A DNA stretch of 64,000 nt from positions 168,245,787 through 168,309,786 of the forward strand of contig CM065805.1 in the NCBI GenBank assembly GCA_033398695.1, in the 5' to 3' direction. A model generated the notes under the pieces. That model had not been told where the DNA came from. It did not search any database and worked only from the letters and a program-made list of their open reading frames with translations. Numbering within the stretch: the stretch's first letter is position 1; each line of letters starts with the position of its first letter. The position numbers were made by a program, and so were the translations under genes. Below, in pieces: positions 10,892-23,260 of this stretch. This DNA is from Orobanche coerulescens. Its lineage: Eukaryota; Streptophyta; Magnoliopsida; Lamiales; Orobanchaceae.

Positions 10892-11458
10892 TGTAACACC
10901 CCAAGTTTACTTAAGGGACGTTACACGTCGTAGAGCCCTCATGGGGTCTACCAGGCTAACACATGACACATAAACCACAACGAAATCCCAAAAGACACAA
11001 TCATCATAGTAAAATAGGGCCGTGGCCTCGGCCAAAATATTTTAATGGAAGTACATGAAGAATAAGTCAAATACCAATCCATTGCCCACGCAGGGGACTT
11101 TAATCAAGTTTAAAAGTAATCAGTCTAACTCTAATACCCAAACAGATACAATGACAAAGCATAAAATATAGACTCGAGCCTCATCATCATGCCAGACCAT
11201 CCATTGCGTGCATATCCCGTTCCCGCTCCTCATCTCTTCTGACACCTGAAATGCATAAGACGCATTTTCCCCATTTAAGGGGTTAGCATTCGAATAGCTA
11301 GTGCAAGTACACAATTACACTACATTATATACAGATACGATTAACACAGTCATCTCATTTAGAAAGCATTTGAAAAGCCATATTCCAGAACATCACATTG
11401 GTATTCAAAACAGTTTAAGAATTCATCACAATATCACAAACATTCATAACTGGTAACC

Positions 11459-11671
11459 CGTGGCCGTACCTCTTAGTATCGACCCCCAGACGCCCCGTCG
11501 AACGCTCTGGGTGGGAAACCACTTCCGCGGCCGTACCCCTTAGTATCGACCCCCAGACGCCCTGTCGAACGCTCCGGGTGGAAGTTCAACCACACACGCA
11601 CCCAAGTCCACTTCCGTGGCCGTACCCCTTAGTATCGACCCCCAGACGTCCCGTCGAACGCTCCGGGTGGA
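11459..11671. repeat. Three copies of a GC-rich unit in the gypsy-2 3' LTR
   Basis: The unit beginning ggccgtaccccttagtatcg and running through gacccccagacg and cgaacgctccgggtgg occurs at about 11462, 11528 and 11618. Spacings are unequal (66 and 90 bp). The same triplet is present in the partner LTR at about 26740-26951. Confidence 0.85.
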
Positions 11672-12294
11672 AGGACAAATAACTCACACACCCAAAAGAT
11701 GATAATTCATCATTTATACCGAAACAGTAACACACATAACGGAATGTAATACATGTACTTGCCTTGAATAACACGAAGTGATGAAACGGTGAAAGGAAAG
11801 GTTTCGGTCCGAATAATCTTCACAATTCCGTTCCTAACACAAGAATGATATACAACCAATCTCAACATTGTGAATACGTAGGAATTCATCCTAGTTCTAC
11901 CCGGTGGGACAATTCGTCGAATATTACTAGGGTATCATCGAGTATAAGTGACGAACAATGGAAAAATCGGAGTTTAATCCATAAATCCTCAAGAACCACG
12001 AAGGAATACAAGTATAAAATGGAGGTCCAGTAATAATCTATGATAAATCGGATTGAAAAGGGTCAAATCACAAGAAATCCCCAAAATTTCCCCCAAATCT
12101 CAAAACAAGGGTTTTAGGGATTCTTACCTTGATTCGGGTGGCGGAAGATGTTAAGAACTTGATGGATTCGTACAAAGAGTGCAATGATGTTAGTGGATGA
12201 TATTATTGGTCGAAATCGGCTCTATCCCTCGTCTAGAATCGCCCAAAGCCGGAGAAAAGAAGTGAGGATGGAAAAATGACGAAGTTGACTGCTA

Positions 12295-12316
12295 CTGTCC
12301 TATATATATCAGACAG
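12295..12316 (-). promoter_or_regulatory. TATA region inside an inverted repeat (gypsy-2 3' LTR)
   Basis: The stretch ctgtcc-tatatatatc-agacag has arms that pair with one mismatch. In the partner LTR (27576-27597) the arms, ctgtcc and ggacag, pair perfectly. The tatatata core is the only good TATA candidate nearby, and lies about 830-850 bp into the LTR. Confidence 0.65.
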
Positions 12317-12620
12317 GCTTAGCGCACGCTACGCCCTAAGAATTAGCGTGCGCTGTCGAGGTGCGAAAAAATAGTTAGAGACTTCTGTCCTCCCGTTAGC
12401 GTACGCAGATACAAGATAGCATGCGCTAGCGTTAGAAATTAGCGTACGTTACCACTCAATTAGCGTACGCTATCTAGTTCAGTTCCGAAATACTGAACCT
12501 TCTGCCTAGTTCCAGGCTATTCTGCCCAGACGTATTAGCGCACATAAAAAGGTAAGTCTAGCATGCGCTAGTTTTACTCTTATAGCGCATGCTACGGAAA
12601 AACATTAGCGTGCGCTAACG
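12317..12620. repeat. Array of about 10 tagcgcacgcta-like palindromes (gypsy-2 3' LTR)
   Basis: Variants such as ttagcgcacgctac, ttagcgtacgctat, atagcatgcgctag and ttagcgtgcgctaa recur every 20-45 bp in otherwise different sequence. The array is immediately upstream of the TATA region in the LTR's own direction. The partner LTR has the same array at 27598-27905. Confidence 0.85.
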
Positions 12621-13192
12621 GCTCCTGCACAGAGTACAGTCAGGACTCGGCCAAACTGTATCCGACTCGAACGACACGAAAACTTGACAGATGCCAGCAA
12701 CCAACGAGACATGACAAGAAAACAAAAATCCGCAAGCAAAATCTCTCAACCGAATGTACGATTCTGACTACTGAGGAACTTGAAATACGACAAGGGGAAC
12801 AAATTCCCTAAACTTATAGGAAATTACAAAACGGCCCAAACGTCCGAAAATCACGATACAACGTCGGATTAATAATCCGAAACTCACAACATGAGCAACT
12901 CAACCATACGAACTTATGGAACAGAGAAATAATGAAATCGAACGAGTTTTACGAGAATCGAACGTACATGCGACAAAACATAACTCAAGACGAAAATACA
13001 TAAAAACGTCTCCGAAACTCGTCCGAATGGAAAAACTCCAAGAACAAAATAGATTCAGAATTCCAAAACAGTAACAAGCGAGTCGTCCAAAATGAAAATA
13101 CACTAAAAAAAGAAATTACTAAAAATAGAAAGTACGGATATTACATTTTCTCCCCCTAAAAAAATAAGTTTCGTCCCGAAAGTTACAATGCA

Positions 13193-13960
13193 AATAACTC
13201 GGGGTATATCGACTTCATATCTTCTTCCGTCTCCCACGTATCTTCCTCGGATCCGTGTCTCGACCACTACACCTTATCCAAAGGAATAGTTTTGTGCCTA
13301 AGTTGCTTCACCCGGCGCTCCAAAATCTGAATTGGCCTCTCCTCGATGGTAATGTCGGGCCCCAACTCAATCTCTCCAAAATCAATAATATGGCTAGGGT
13401 CCGATACGTACCTCCTAAGCTGGGAAATATGAAATACGTTATGCACGTGACTCAAGGACGACGGCAAGCCTAACCGATATGCAAGCTCTCCAACTCTCTC
13501 CAAAATCTCGAACGGTCCAATATATCTCGGACTAAGTTTACCCTTCCGACCGAAGCGGTAAACTCCCCATGTCGACGACACCTTAAGCAATACATGGTCT
13601 CCCACCTCAAACTCCAATGGCCGGCGGCGCGTGTCGCATAAGACTTCTATCGACTCTGGGCCGTCAACAATCTATCACGAATCAAAGCAATCTTCTCTCT
13701 CGTCTCAACTACCATATTTGGTTTGGTACCAAAAAACTTGGACGTATCATCCCAACATAACAATGATCTGCACCTCCTCCCGTACAATGCCTCAAATGGC
13801 GCCATTTTGATCGAGGCATGCCAACTATTGTTGTATGTGAACTCGATCAATGGCAAGTGTGACTCCCAATCATCCTTCCAGTCTAAAGCATAGGCCCTCA
13901 ACATATCCTCCAGCGTCTGAATCGTCCGCTCTGACTACCTGTCTGTCTGAGGGTGGTAAT
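13193..13960 (-). pseudogene. Integrase C-terminal half and chromodomain-like tail (gypsy-2)
   Basis: Read from 13960 down, the sequence gives YHPQTDR, SERTIQTLEDMLRAY, LPLIEFTYNNSWHASI, FEALYGRRC and REKIALIRDRLLTAQSR. It continues after a stop and frameshift near 13646 into FEVGDHVLLKVSSTWG, KLSPRYIGPFEILERVGE and SHVHNVFHISQLRRYV. A TAG near 13265 interrupts the chromodomain-like end, which resumes as WSRHGSEEDTWETEEDMKS and finishes at a TAA (13193-13195). The N-terminal part of integrase lies beyond the copia insertion, at 23261-23600. Role when intact: insertion of the element's cDNA, with the tail thought to guide it to chromatin. Confidence 0.88.
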
Positions 13961-15861
13961 TGTTAGGAATATGCCCTCGAATGCCACTCAGAGGATGAGA
14001 GAATGAGAGCAATTGTATTGTAATTATGAATATTATATTTAATAAGGCAATTATTATTTCTATATTATTGTATATCACTGGCATTGTGATTTGGTATATA
14101 GAATAATAGTCCTTGCATCTGAGAGAAAACATTCTACTCCTTATGGAGATAAGGAGATAGGCACTAGAAGTATTTAGAGCTCGAATGCTTAACTAGTTCG
14201 CAAGTCGATAAAACTTAACTGGGCAGTAAGTTTAGACAAGACTTGTATAACGTGTACTTTGACATGTAGAGTGCCTGTCTTCACTAACAGTTAGTGGGAG
14301 CACACGTTATAGGTATACTAATGGGATTAGTATACTCGAACACGACTCAACTCGATTCGGTCACATGGAAATCACTCAAGGATTGTCAATGATTGAATCG
14401 AAAGATTGTGATAGGTATACGTGGACCTTTGACTTGAGGTTTCAGTAGGAGATGTGCTTGTGACATTAAGTTAGTCATTAGAGTAGTTCGATCCAATCGC
14501 CGGTTGGTGGGGTCAACCTCGAAATGCAACTTAGTGGGCAAGTAGCAGTCTCTACTGAATACCAAGATAGGATTCTTTCTCCTGTTAGTGAGCAGGTAAA
14601 TGTCCTATGCGGTTAATGGCAAATAAGATCATAAGTCTTTGGCCAAAGCATTCGAGCTAGTTATATTTGATACACGAGAGCTCGATGATCTCGGTTGCAT
14701 TAACAAAGCATAGAGTCAAGTTCTGATGAGGGTTTGACTTTACCGTGACCCTAATACTTGATCGGGACATCTGATTGAAGGGTTTATACGTATACGGTAT
14801 TCACGACATAATGGTTTTGGAATGATCCTATCATTCGTTCTTAGTTAGGTTACGGTGTGGGCCACGAGACCGGCTAAGTGGTGCTAACACTCATTGGATC
14901 CTCCCAATGCTAACTAAGACGAACCTACGTAGTCGCGGCACAGAATTGACGACGGATTATATTTAGCTTATTCTCTCTTGGTTAATATTGGACATTGGAT
15001 GTCTAATTCAATTTATTGGATAAATTAAATCAGTCTCGTGAATTAAATAAATTACTGGGTAATTAATTTATTCATATTATTTCTTAGAGAATTTATTTTT
15101 AATATAATTAATTAATTAGATTAATTAATTATATTAATATTGAAACATACCAAGGTTTATCTATCGGATTAGATACACGAGGGTCCGTTTCAAGGACCGA
15201 AATGAACCAACTTCTTTTTCTCCTCCCTTAGCCACCACCCCACTTTCATCAATTGACTTGGTGATTTTTTTTTTTTTATAAATGTAGGGACTTAATAATA
15301 CATTTGATGTATTATTACTTCATTATTTAATTTTGAAATAATTGATGAGATGTGTGTTTTGTTTATAAAATAAATACCATCACCCTCATTTTTATAATTG
15401 AAGGGATCAGCCGTGAGTTGAGAAAGGGAGTGAGAGAAAAGTTTTCTAACTTTATACATTTTGAGTTCTAAGTGTATTTTGAGAGAAAACAATTTTTATA
15501 AAAATACTTAGAGTATTTATAAAAATATATATAAGTTAATTCTATCAATTTCTAGCCGTATACTTAGAGTATAAATTGATAGAAATATTTTCCGGTCATC
15601 TTCCGACGCGTGATACGTAGAGGCACGGTGTTTTCGGTGCTCGGGAATTTCCAAAAGCTTGTTCGATTGGATTCGTGTTCGTACTCGGAATCAAGAAGAT
15701 ATTATCAAAGGTCTACGAGGGTATGATTTCTTAATTTATCTTCGTATATTTATATTCGTTTATACGATACTTGATCGATCCAGTTTTGGGGTTTGGTTTT
15801 TATCCGGTTTGACTGGTTTATTTCCGCTGCGTAACTCGTTTTTAATCACCGAATTCCATCA
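13961..15861 (+). repeat. Copia 5' LTR, 1901 bp
   Basis: It begins tgttaggaatatgccc and ends gaattccatca. AT-rich blocks (for example taattaattagattaatt near 15106-15133) and a direct repeat of atttataaaaatatat-type words near 15495-15530 lie in its second half. It is the same length as the 3' copy. Confidence 0.94.
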
Positions 15862-17392
15862 GTGGTATCGAAGCGAGGTCTATGCAATCGTATATTCGAT
15901 ATTTGCATTCGGAATGCTTGATTATTTTTATGATTTAGAATCATAATTGTTTTAATTGTTGATGTTTAATTGTTTATCTAAAAATTATTTTTCATGATTT
16001 TATGTTACAATATAAATCTATTTTTCTTTTAAAAAACTGATTTAATTATGTAATATAAAAAATTAGAAAAATATTATTTTTGGATTCGGGACGAAAAAAA
16101 TGAGCCGGAAAATTGGCGGACCGTGACTCGGCTGGAAATTTCTTCGGGCCAATTTGGTCAATGGGTCAATTTGGTGGTGGCACTGTCGGGCCACGGGCTT
16201 GGCCCGGACCTTGTGTTTTCCGACTTCGTTTTTATATTTCGTTCGGTAAATTAATTTTCCGCAAATTAAATTGGATTTAATTTGACTAAAATATAATTAT
16301 GGTAATTTATTTTAAGGGAATTAATTTAATGAGATATTTATTTTGTCCGGAGCAAATTAAAATTAATGGTTAAGTGAATTAATTGGATTAATTCTAATTG
16401 TTGGATTATTTTTTGTCGATTAGATCAATTTTAGATTAATCATTATTGCCATTTATTTTAATGTAATTGTTGCATTAATTTTGAATGGGGATGTAGTTCA
16501 TGGACCTAGTTTTGAATCGTTTGTTTTGTTCGATTGGGTTGTAAAAGCCGTTTTGAGCCTATTTATTTTACTAGAAAATTTGTATAGGATGCAATTTTTC
16601 AAATGTAAAATTTATTTGTAATGACGAAGACCGGAGGAAGATCGGCTCGAGAAGACGAAGATTCAAGACCGAAGACATGTAATTAGATTACGATGTTTTT
16701 GTTCTAGGAACGGTCCATGAACTGCATGTTGTTAGTTTTAGGTTGTGTATGTTTTCATATTGTATGACAAACAAACAAACCGACAAACCGCGCTTATAAA
16801 CGGATTAATGTGCAAAGTGTAACATATAATCGCGTTAATACTCCCACTTACAAACACTAAGTTATAAAGGTTACGAGGTTTCCTACCCTCCGTCAAACTC
16901 ATGGAAAATTGAAATCTAAACCGAGATATTATTCTTCCGAGTATGTCGGGTAATATTTTTGGGAAAGTTGATAAATTCCTAGAGTGCATTAGATGCCTTT
17001 GGTTGTGACAAATCAAACCCCTATAAACCGTATGGGTTGCCGGGTAAGATTCAATTGTCAGACTAATAGGAGTTGACGGTTTAAACTTAGATAGTTCAGC
17101 GAGCCATAGAAACCGAACGGGTTGAGGGCAAGTGAACTAGGGGTAAAAGAAGATCGAATCATCCATTAGATGGGTTGGTATTAGACACCACTTTATAAAG
17201 AATAATAGAATATAAACCGTATGGGTTACCCTCTATTAAACTTTGTAAAGAAATGGATCACCACTATGAAGTCACCTAAGACTTCCGGATTTAACATGGG
17301 AGTGTGTAAATGCCGATAAAATAGTGGGAGCCGAGTTATGAATAAAGAAAGTCCTTAAATTCTTTACTCGGATCATAATTAAACAATCACTA
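15862..17392 (+). other. Copia leader with primer-binding site, about 1.5 kb, no ORF
   Basis: The leader starts with the primer-binding site at 15863-15878 and is unusually long for copia. It contains no convincing coding region. Three related motifs, aaaccgtatgggttgc (17025), aaaccgaacgggttga (17110) and aaaccgtatgggttacc (17214), are spaced by about 85 and 104 bp in the 350 bp before gag. They could be packaging or translation-control elements of the genomic RNA; that is only an inference. Confidence 0.6.
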
Positions 17393-18234
17393 ATGAATCT
17401 CAAATTATTCTCTGCAGTTAACAAAACTCTCAATATGACAATGAACCCACTCGCTATACTACTTGAAAAGAACGTCCTGACTGGTCCGAACTATGTGGAC
17501 TGGCTTCGGAACTTGAGGATTGTTCTAACTATGGAAATGCTGGGATACGTCTTGGAGGCGGACATCCCAGCGGCTCCTGCAAGAACCCGAGCCAATCAGG
17601 AAGATGTCGATGCCCATGAGAAATGGGTAAAAGACGACATAAGAGTGCGAGGGTACATGTTAGGCTCAATGACCAATGAGCTTCAACGTGCCCATGAAAA
17701 GATGACGTCTTCAAGAGCCATCTTATCGCACCTGGCTGAGCTCTATGGAGAGCATAGCCGAACCGCTAGATATGAGATATCGAAGCAATTATTCGGCGCG
17801 GGATGAAGGAAGGAGAGAGGGTTGGGGACCATGTCCTCAAGATGATCTCGATGACCGAGAGATTGGAAGCTCTTGATTTTCGGATGCATGCATCTCTCCA
17901 AATCGACCTTATCTCAGTCACTTCATGACTCCTTTTCACAATTTGTCATGAACTTCAGCAATGAGATTGCATGTAACTTAGTGGGCTAATGAACAAGCGA
18001 CTTGCCAGTCTCAGATGAAGACAAAGGGAAAGGAAGCTGCACTTGTGATTTCTTCTGGGACTTGGAAGTCCAAGAATAAGAAGAAAAAGAACAAGAAGCA
18101 GTTAGGTCCAATAGCCAAGATCGATAAGGGAAAGGGCAAGGCCCCAATGGTTCAAAAGAGTAAGGGGGCCAAGAAAATGGATGTATGCCTCAACTGCGGT
18201 GAGCTAGGCCACTGGAAGAGGTACTGTCCAAAGC
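17393..18234 (+). pseudogene. Copia gag remnant
   Basis: The reading opens at 17393 and shows the typical copia gag N-terminus: NPLAILLEKNVLTGPNYVDW, then LRIVLTMEMLGYVLEADIP and RYEISKQLFGA. It ends in a frameshift around 17803. The next frame continues with MKEGERVGDHVLKMISMTER and SLQIDLISV, another shift follows near 17930, and a third frame from 18015 carries a lysine-rich linker. The zinc knuckle CLNCGELGHWKRYC (C-x2-C-x4-H-x4-C) is intact near 18187-18228. Gag forms the particle and binds RNA. Confidence 0.88.
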
Positions 18235-19660
18235 TTGACCGTAATGCGCCGTCAGGTACGGAACTATTAGTTTTAGAAACAAATTGTTCTGTAACTGTAT
18301 ATTCTACTTCTTGGATACTTGATTCCGGTGCGAGTTCTCACATTTGTACAATGAATCAGGATCTGGAACGAAGTAAGAAGCTAGATTCAGGGGAGGTGAT
18401 GGTCACCGTCGGAAGTGGGCATAGTGTCGAGGCTTCTGATATCAGATCCCTTATGTTGGATTTAGAATCTGGTTTTATTCTCACTTTAGAAGATGTACTT
18501 GTTTTGCCCAAGGGGCACAAGAATATTGTATCAATTCCGGTAATGGACCGAAAGGGATTTCACTTCTTTATTGGAGATGGGTCCTGTCGTATTTATTTCA
18601 GAAATAAATTGGTTGGTATCACATTATTAAATGGTTTATACCATTTAAATTTAAAGAATAAGACAAGCTGAACACTATAACTAGGAAGCGTGGTAGGGAT
18701 GAAACGAACCAAGCACTTAAGTGGCATCTTAGACTTGGTCATATCGGTCGGACCAAGGTTCATAAATGGAGAAAGATGGACTTACGGGTCCATTGGGATC
18801 GATCCCTATCCAACTTGTGAATCTTGCCTTCAAGGCAAAATGACTAAGTTACCCTTCAGGACTTTTGAAAGAGTCAAAAACTTGGATTGATCCATACCGA
18901 CGTCTGTGGCCCTTTTGAAGTGGCACGAGGCGGCTTTCGATATTTCATTACATTCACGGATGACCATACCATGTATGGATTCGTATACTTAATGAAACAT
19001 AAGTCTCAAGCTATTGATAAATTCAAGGAATTTAAAGCCCTAGTTGAAAATCAAACAGGTAACCGTGTTAAGACTCTTCGGTCAGACCGGGGTGGTGAGT
19101 ACATGAGTACCGAATTTGATGAGTTCTTAAAAGAACTGGGAATAGTGTCATAATTCACTCCTCCAGATACTCCACAATTAAATGGTGTATCAGAAAGAAG
19201 GAACCGAACCTTGTTGGACATGGTTTGCTCCATGCTTAACTATACTGATCTACCGATTTATCTGTGGGGTTACGCGCTCCTTACTGCTGTGCATATCTTG
19301 AACAGATGTCCTTCCAAATCCGTTCCTAAGACTCCCCATGAGATGTGGAGAGGTAGGAAACCAAGTCTTAATCACATTAGGATTTGGGGATGCCCTGCTT
19401 ATGTCAAGAAGACTAAAGTAGAGAAATTGGAAGCTAGGTCTGTGAAAGGTCGTTTCATAGGATATCCAGGGGATTCCATGGGATATCTATTCTACATGCA
19501 TGAAGATCATAGGATCATCGTTGCTATACAAGCACACTTTCTGGAAGATCAGTTTATTCAGGAAGGAGGGGCAGGTAGAAATATTTCTTTGGAAGAAATA
19601 AAAGAAACACCAAATGAGACACCTATGCAAGATATTAGAACCCAACCTTTTAAAATACAA
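18235..19660 (+). pseudogene. Copia protease and integrase remnant
   Basis: Protease is recognised by WILDSGASSHIC near 18315, with the catalytic Asp-Ser-Gly intact. The zinc-binding region before integrase is shifted out of frame near 18680-18720 and shows PTCESCLQGKMTKLPF near 18810. The integrase core starts with LIHTDVCGPFE near 18885 and continues YFITFTDDHTMYGFVYLMKH and LRSDRGGEYMSTEFDEFL. A TAA at 19151-19153 interrupts it just before TPPDTPQLNGVSERRNRTL, where the third catalytic residue (Glu) is kept. The integrase C-terminus runs to about 19600. Confidence 0.88.
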
Positions 19661-21344
19661 ACACAACCTCGCAAGTCTAGTAGAATTTCTCAATTACCTG
19701 AGAGGTATGGATATCTGCATCAAGAAGAACTGGGTGTCCATGAGATGACAGAAAGTAGTCAAGAGAATGATCCTTCTACATACGACCAAGCTATGGTAGA
19801 TGTTGACTCCACAAAGTGGCAAGAAGCTATGGAAGCTGAAATAGACTCAATGCATGCTAATCAGGTCTGGACTTTAGTAGATCGTCCTAAAGGCATAGTG
19901 CCTATTGGAAACAAATGGATCTATAAAAGAAAGACTGATGGAGATGGCAAGGTTGATACCTATAAGGCCAGGCTTGTGGCAAAGGGTTATTCCCAAAGAG
20001 AAGGAATCGATTACTTCGAGACCTTCTCGCCTGTAGCTATGATTAAGTCTATTCGCATGATGCTTGCCATAGCAGCCCACTTAGATTATGAAATATGGCA
20101 AATGGATGTGAAAACGGCATTCCTAAATGGATTCCTCGAAGAGGAGATTTACATGGAATGGACTAAGGGATTCATATCTCAAACCAATATTCATAAAGTA
20201 TGCAAACTTCAGCGTGCCATTTATGGATCAAGCAAGCTTCACGGAGTTGGAATCTTCGTTTTAACGAGACAACAAAGAGTTTGATTTTGTCCAAAATGAA
20301 GAGGAGCCCTGTATTTACAAGAAGGTTAGTGGGAGCAAAATTGTGTTCTTAATACTATATGTAGATGACATTCTACTTATAGGAAATGACGTAGGAATGT
20401 TCAGTTCTGTGAAAGCTTGGCTTTCTAAAGAGTTCTCAATGAAAGACTTGGGAGAAGCTACCTATATTCTGGGTATTCGTCTCTACCGGGATAGAGCGAA
20501 AAGAATGTTAGGTCTTTCCAAAGCCCTCTACATAGAAAAGATCCTGAAGCGATTTAGGATGGAAGATTCTAAAAGAGGGTTTCTACCTATGCAACATGGT
20601 GCAAAACTTTCCTTAGAGATGTGTCCTCAAAGTGAGGAAGATAGAAAGGAAATGAGAAAGGTACTTTATGCTTCGGCAGTAGGTAGCCTTATGTATGCAA
20701 TGATTTGCACTAGACCGTACATTGCCTATGCTGTGAGCGTAGTAAGTCGGTTTCAGTCAAATCCAGGGCAGGAACATTGGACTGCTATAAAGAACATTCT
20801 TAAGTACCTAAGGAGGACTAAAGACTTGGTTCTTACATACGGCGGTGGAGAACTAAGAGTGATGGGTTATACAGACTCAGATTTTTCGGGGGACATGGAT
20901 GCTCAGATGTCCACATCAGGGTATATCTTTACTCTGAATGGTGGGGCAGTTTCTTGGAGAAGTGCCAAGCAAAGTTCGACTGCTATCTCTACATGTCAAG
21001 CCGAATATCAGGCAGCCACGGAGGCTGCTAAAGAAGCTTTTTGGATAAAGAAGTTCACTGAGGAACTTCAAGTGGTTCCTAACGCAGAGAAGCCCGTGAC
21101 ACTGTTTTGTGACAACGACGGAGCTGTTGCACAGGCTAAGGAGCCTAGGGCTCACCACAACACCAAACATATTGCGAGAAAATATCATTTTGTTAGAGAA
21201 ATGGTTCGGGATGGGAATGTTACACTGCAGAGAGTAGACACAGCAAATAACGTTGCTGATCCGCTTACCAAGCCACTATCTCAGAAGGTCTTAGAGAGAT
21301 ATCTAGAGAGTATGGGTATTAGATACCATAGTTTGTGGCATTGA
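19661..21344 (+). pseudogene. Copia reverse transcriptase and RNase H remnant
   Basis: RT begins around WQEAMEAEIDSMHANQVWTL (near 19818). It shows KARLVAKGYSQREGIDYFET and MDVKTAFLNGFLEEEIYME, with the first catalytic Asp. A one-base frameshift near 20225 breaks it before FLILYVDDILLIGND (near 20345), the YVDD active site. RNase H follows with GYTDSDFSGDMD, STCQAEYQAATEAAKEAFW and the DPLTKPLSQ end typical of copia, stopping at 21342-21344. The 3' LTR begins 15 bp later. Confidence 0.9.
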
Positions 21345-21359
21345 GTGCAAGTGGGATAT

Positions 21360-23260
21360 TGTTAGGAATATGCCCTCGAATGCCACTCAGAGGATGAGAG
21401 AATGAGAGCAATTGTATTGTAATTATGAATATTATATTTAATAAGGCAATTATTATTTTTATATTATTGTATATCACTGGCATTGTGATTTGGTATATAG
21501 AATAATAGTCCTTGCATTTGAGAGAGAACATTCTACTTCTTATGGAGATAAGGAGATAGGCACTAGAAGTGTTTAGAGCTCGAATGCTTAACTAGTTCGC
21601 AAGTCGATAAAACTTAACTGGGCAGTAAGTTTAGACAAGACTTGTATAACGTGTACTTTGACATGTAGAGTGCCTGTCTTCACTAACAGTTAGTGGGAGC
21701 ACACGTTATAGGTATGCTAATGGGATTAGTATACTCGAACACGACTCAACTCGATTCGGTCACATGGAAATCACTCAGGGATTGTCAATGATTGAATCGA
21801 AAGATTGTGATAGGTATACGTGGACCTTTGACTTGAGGTTTCAGTAGGTGATGTGCTTGTGACATTAAGTTAGTCATTAGAGTAGTTCGGTCCAATCGCC
21901 GGTTGGTGGGGTCAACCTCGAAATGCAACTTAGTGGGCAAGTAGCAGTCTCTACTGAATACCAAGATAGGATTCTTTCTCCTGTTAGTGAGCAGGTAAAT
22001 GTCCTATGCGGTTAATGGCAAATAAGATCATAAGTCTTTGGCCAAAGCATTCAGAGCTAGTTATATTTGATACACGAGAGCTCGATGATCTCAGTTTGCA
22101 TTAACAGAAAGCATAGAGTCAAGTTACAGTAGGGTTTGACTTTACCGTGACCCTAATACTTGACCGGGACATATGATTGAAGGGTTTATATGTATACGGT
22201 ATTCACGACATAATGGTTTTGGAATGATCCTATCATTCATTATTAGTTAGGTTACGGTGTGGGCCACGAGACTGGCTAAGTGGTGCTAACACTCATTGGA
22301 TCCTCCCAATGCTAACTAAGACGAACCTACAGAGTCGCGGCACAGGAATTGACGACGGATTATATTTAGATTATTCTCTCTTGGTTAATATTGGACATTG
22401 GATGTCTAATTCAATTTATTGGATAAATTAAATCGGTCTCGTGAATTAAATAAATTACTGGGTAATTAATTTATTCATATTATTTCTTAGAGAATTTATT
22501 TTTAATATAATTAATTAATTAGATTAATTAATTATATTAATATTGAAACATACCAAGGTTTATCTATCGGATTAGATACACGAGGGTCCGTTTCATGGAC
22601 CGAAACGAACCAACTTCTTTTTCTCCTCTCTTAGCCACCACCCCACTTTCATCAATTGACTTGGTGATTTTTTTTTATAAATGTAGGGACTTAATAATAC
22701 ATTTGATGTATTATTACTTCATTATTTAATTTTGAAATAATTGATGAGGTGTGTGTTTTGTTTATAAAATAAACACCATCTCCCTCATTTTTATAATTGA
22801 AGGGATCAGCCGTGAGTTGAGAAAGGGAGTGAGAGAAAAGTTTTCTAACTTTATACATTTTGAGTTCTAAGTGTATTTTGAGAGAAAACAATTTTTATAA
22901 AAATACTTAGAGTATTTATAAAAATATATATAAGTTAATTCTATCAATTTCTAGCCGTATACTTAGAGTATAAATTGATAGAAATATTTTCCGGTCATCT
23001 TCCGACGCGTGATACGTAGAGGCACGGTGTTTTCGGTGCTCGGGAATTTCCAAAAGCTTGTTCGATTGGATTCGTGTTCGTACTCGGAATCAAGAAGATA
23101 TTATCAAAGGTCTACGAGGGTATGATTTCTTAATTTATCTTCGTATATTTATATTCGTTTATACGATGCTTGATCGATCCGGTTTTGGGGTTTGGTTTTT
23201 ATCCGATTTGACCGGTTTATTTCCGCCGTGTAACTCGTTTTTAATCACCGAATTCCATCA
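21360..23260 (+). repeat. Copia 3' LTR, 1901 bp
   Basis: It is preceded by gtgggata and followed by the TSD copy gtaag, beyond which the gypsy-2 integrase resumes. It is near-identical to the 5' LTR, with scattered substitutions and short indels, for example around 22043 and 22112-22130. Confidence 0.94.

Larger units (their letters stand above)
10892..13145 (-). repeat. Gypsy-2 3' LTR, 2254 bp
   Basis: On the plus strand it runs from tgtaacaccccaag to cggatattaca, and it has exactly the same length as its partner at 26172-28425. It contains three copies of a GC-rich unit (11459-11671), a TATA region inside an inverted repeat (12295-12316), a palindrome array (12317-12620) and, on the minus strand, a splice-donor-like tcaaggtaag (near 12121-12133). 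Confidence 0.93.
13961..23260 (+). mobile_element. Ty1/copia element, 9300 bp, inserted in gypsy-2
   Basis: Both LTRs are 1901 bp (13961-15861 and 21360-23260), starting tgttaggaat and ending attccatca. The TSD is gtaat (13956-13960) and gtaag (23261-23265), 4 of 5 matching. The primer-binding site tggtatcgaagcgagg (15863-15878) resembles the complement of initiator tRNA-Met. Gene order gag, protease, integrase, RT, RNase H identifies Ty1/copia. A purine-rich gtgggata precedes the 3' LTR. The LTRs differ at a small number of sites (a few tens by eye), so the insertion is fairly recent, yet the coding region already has several frameshifts and a stop. The copia lineage was not assigned. Confidence 0.94.
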
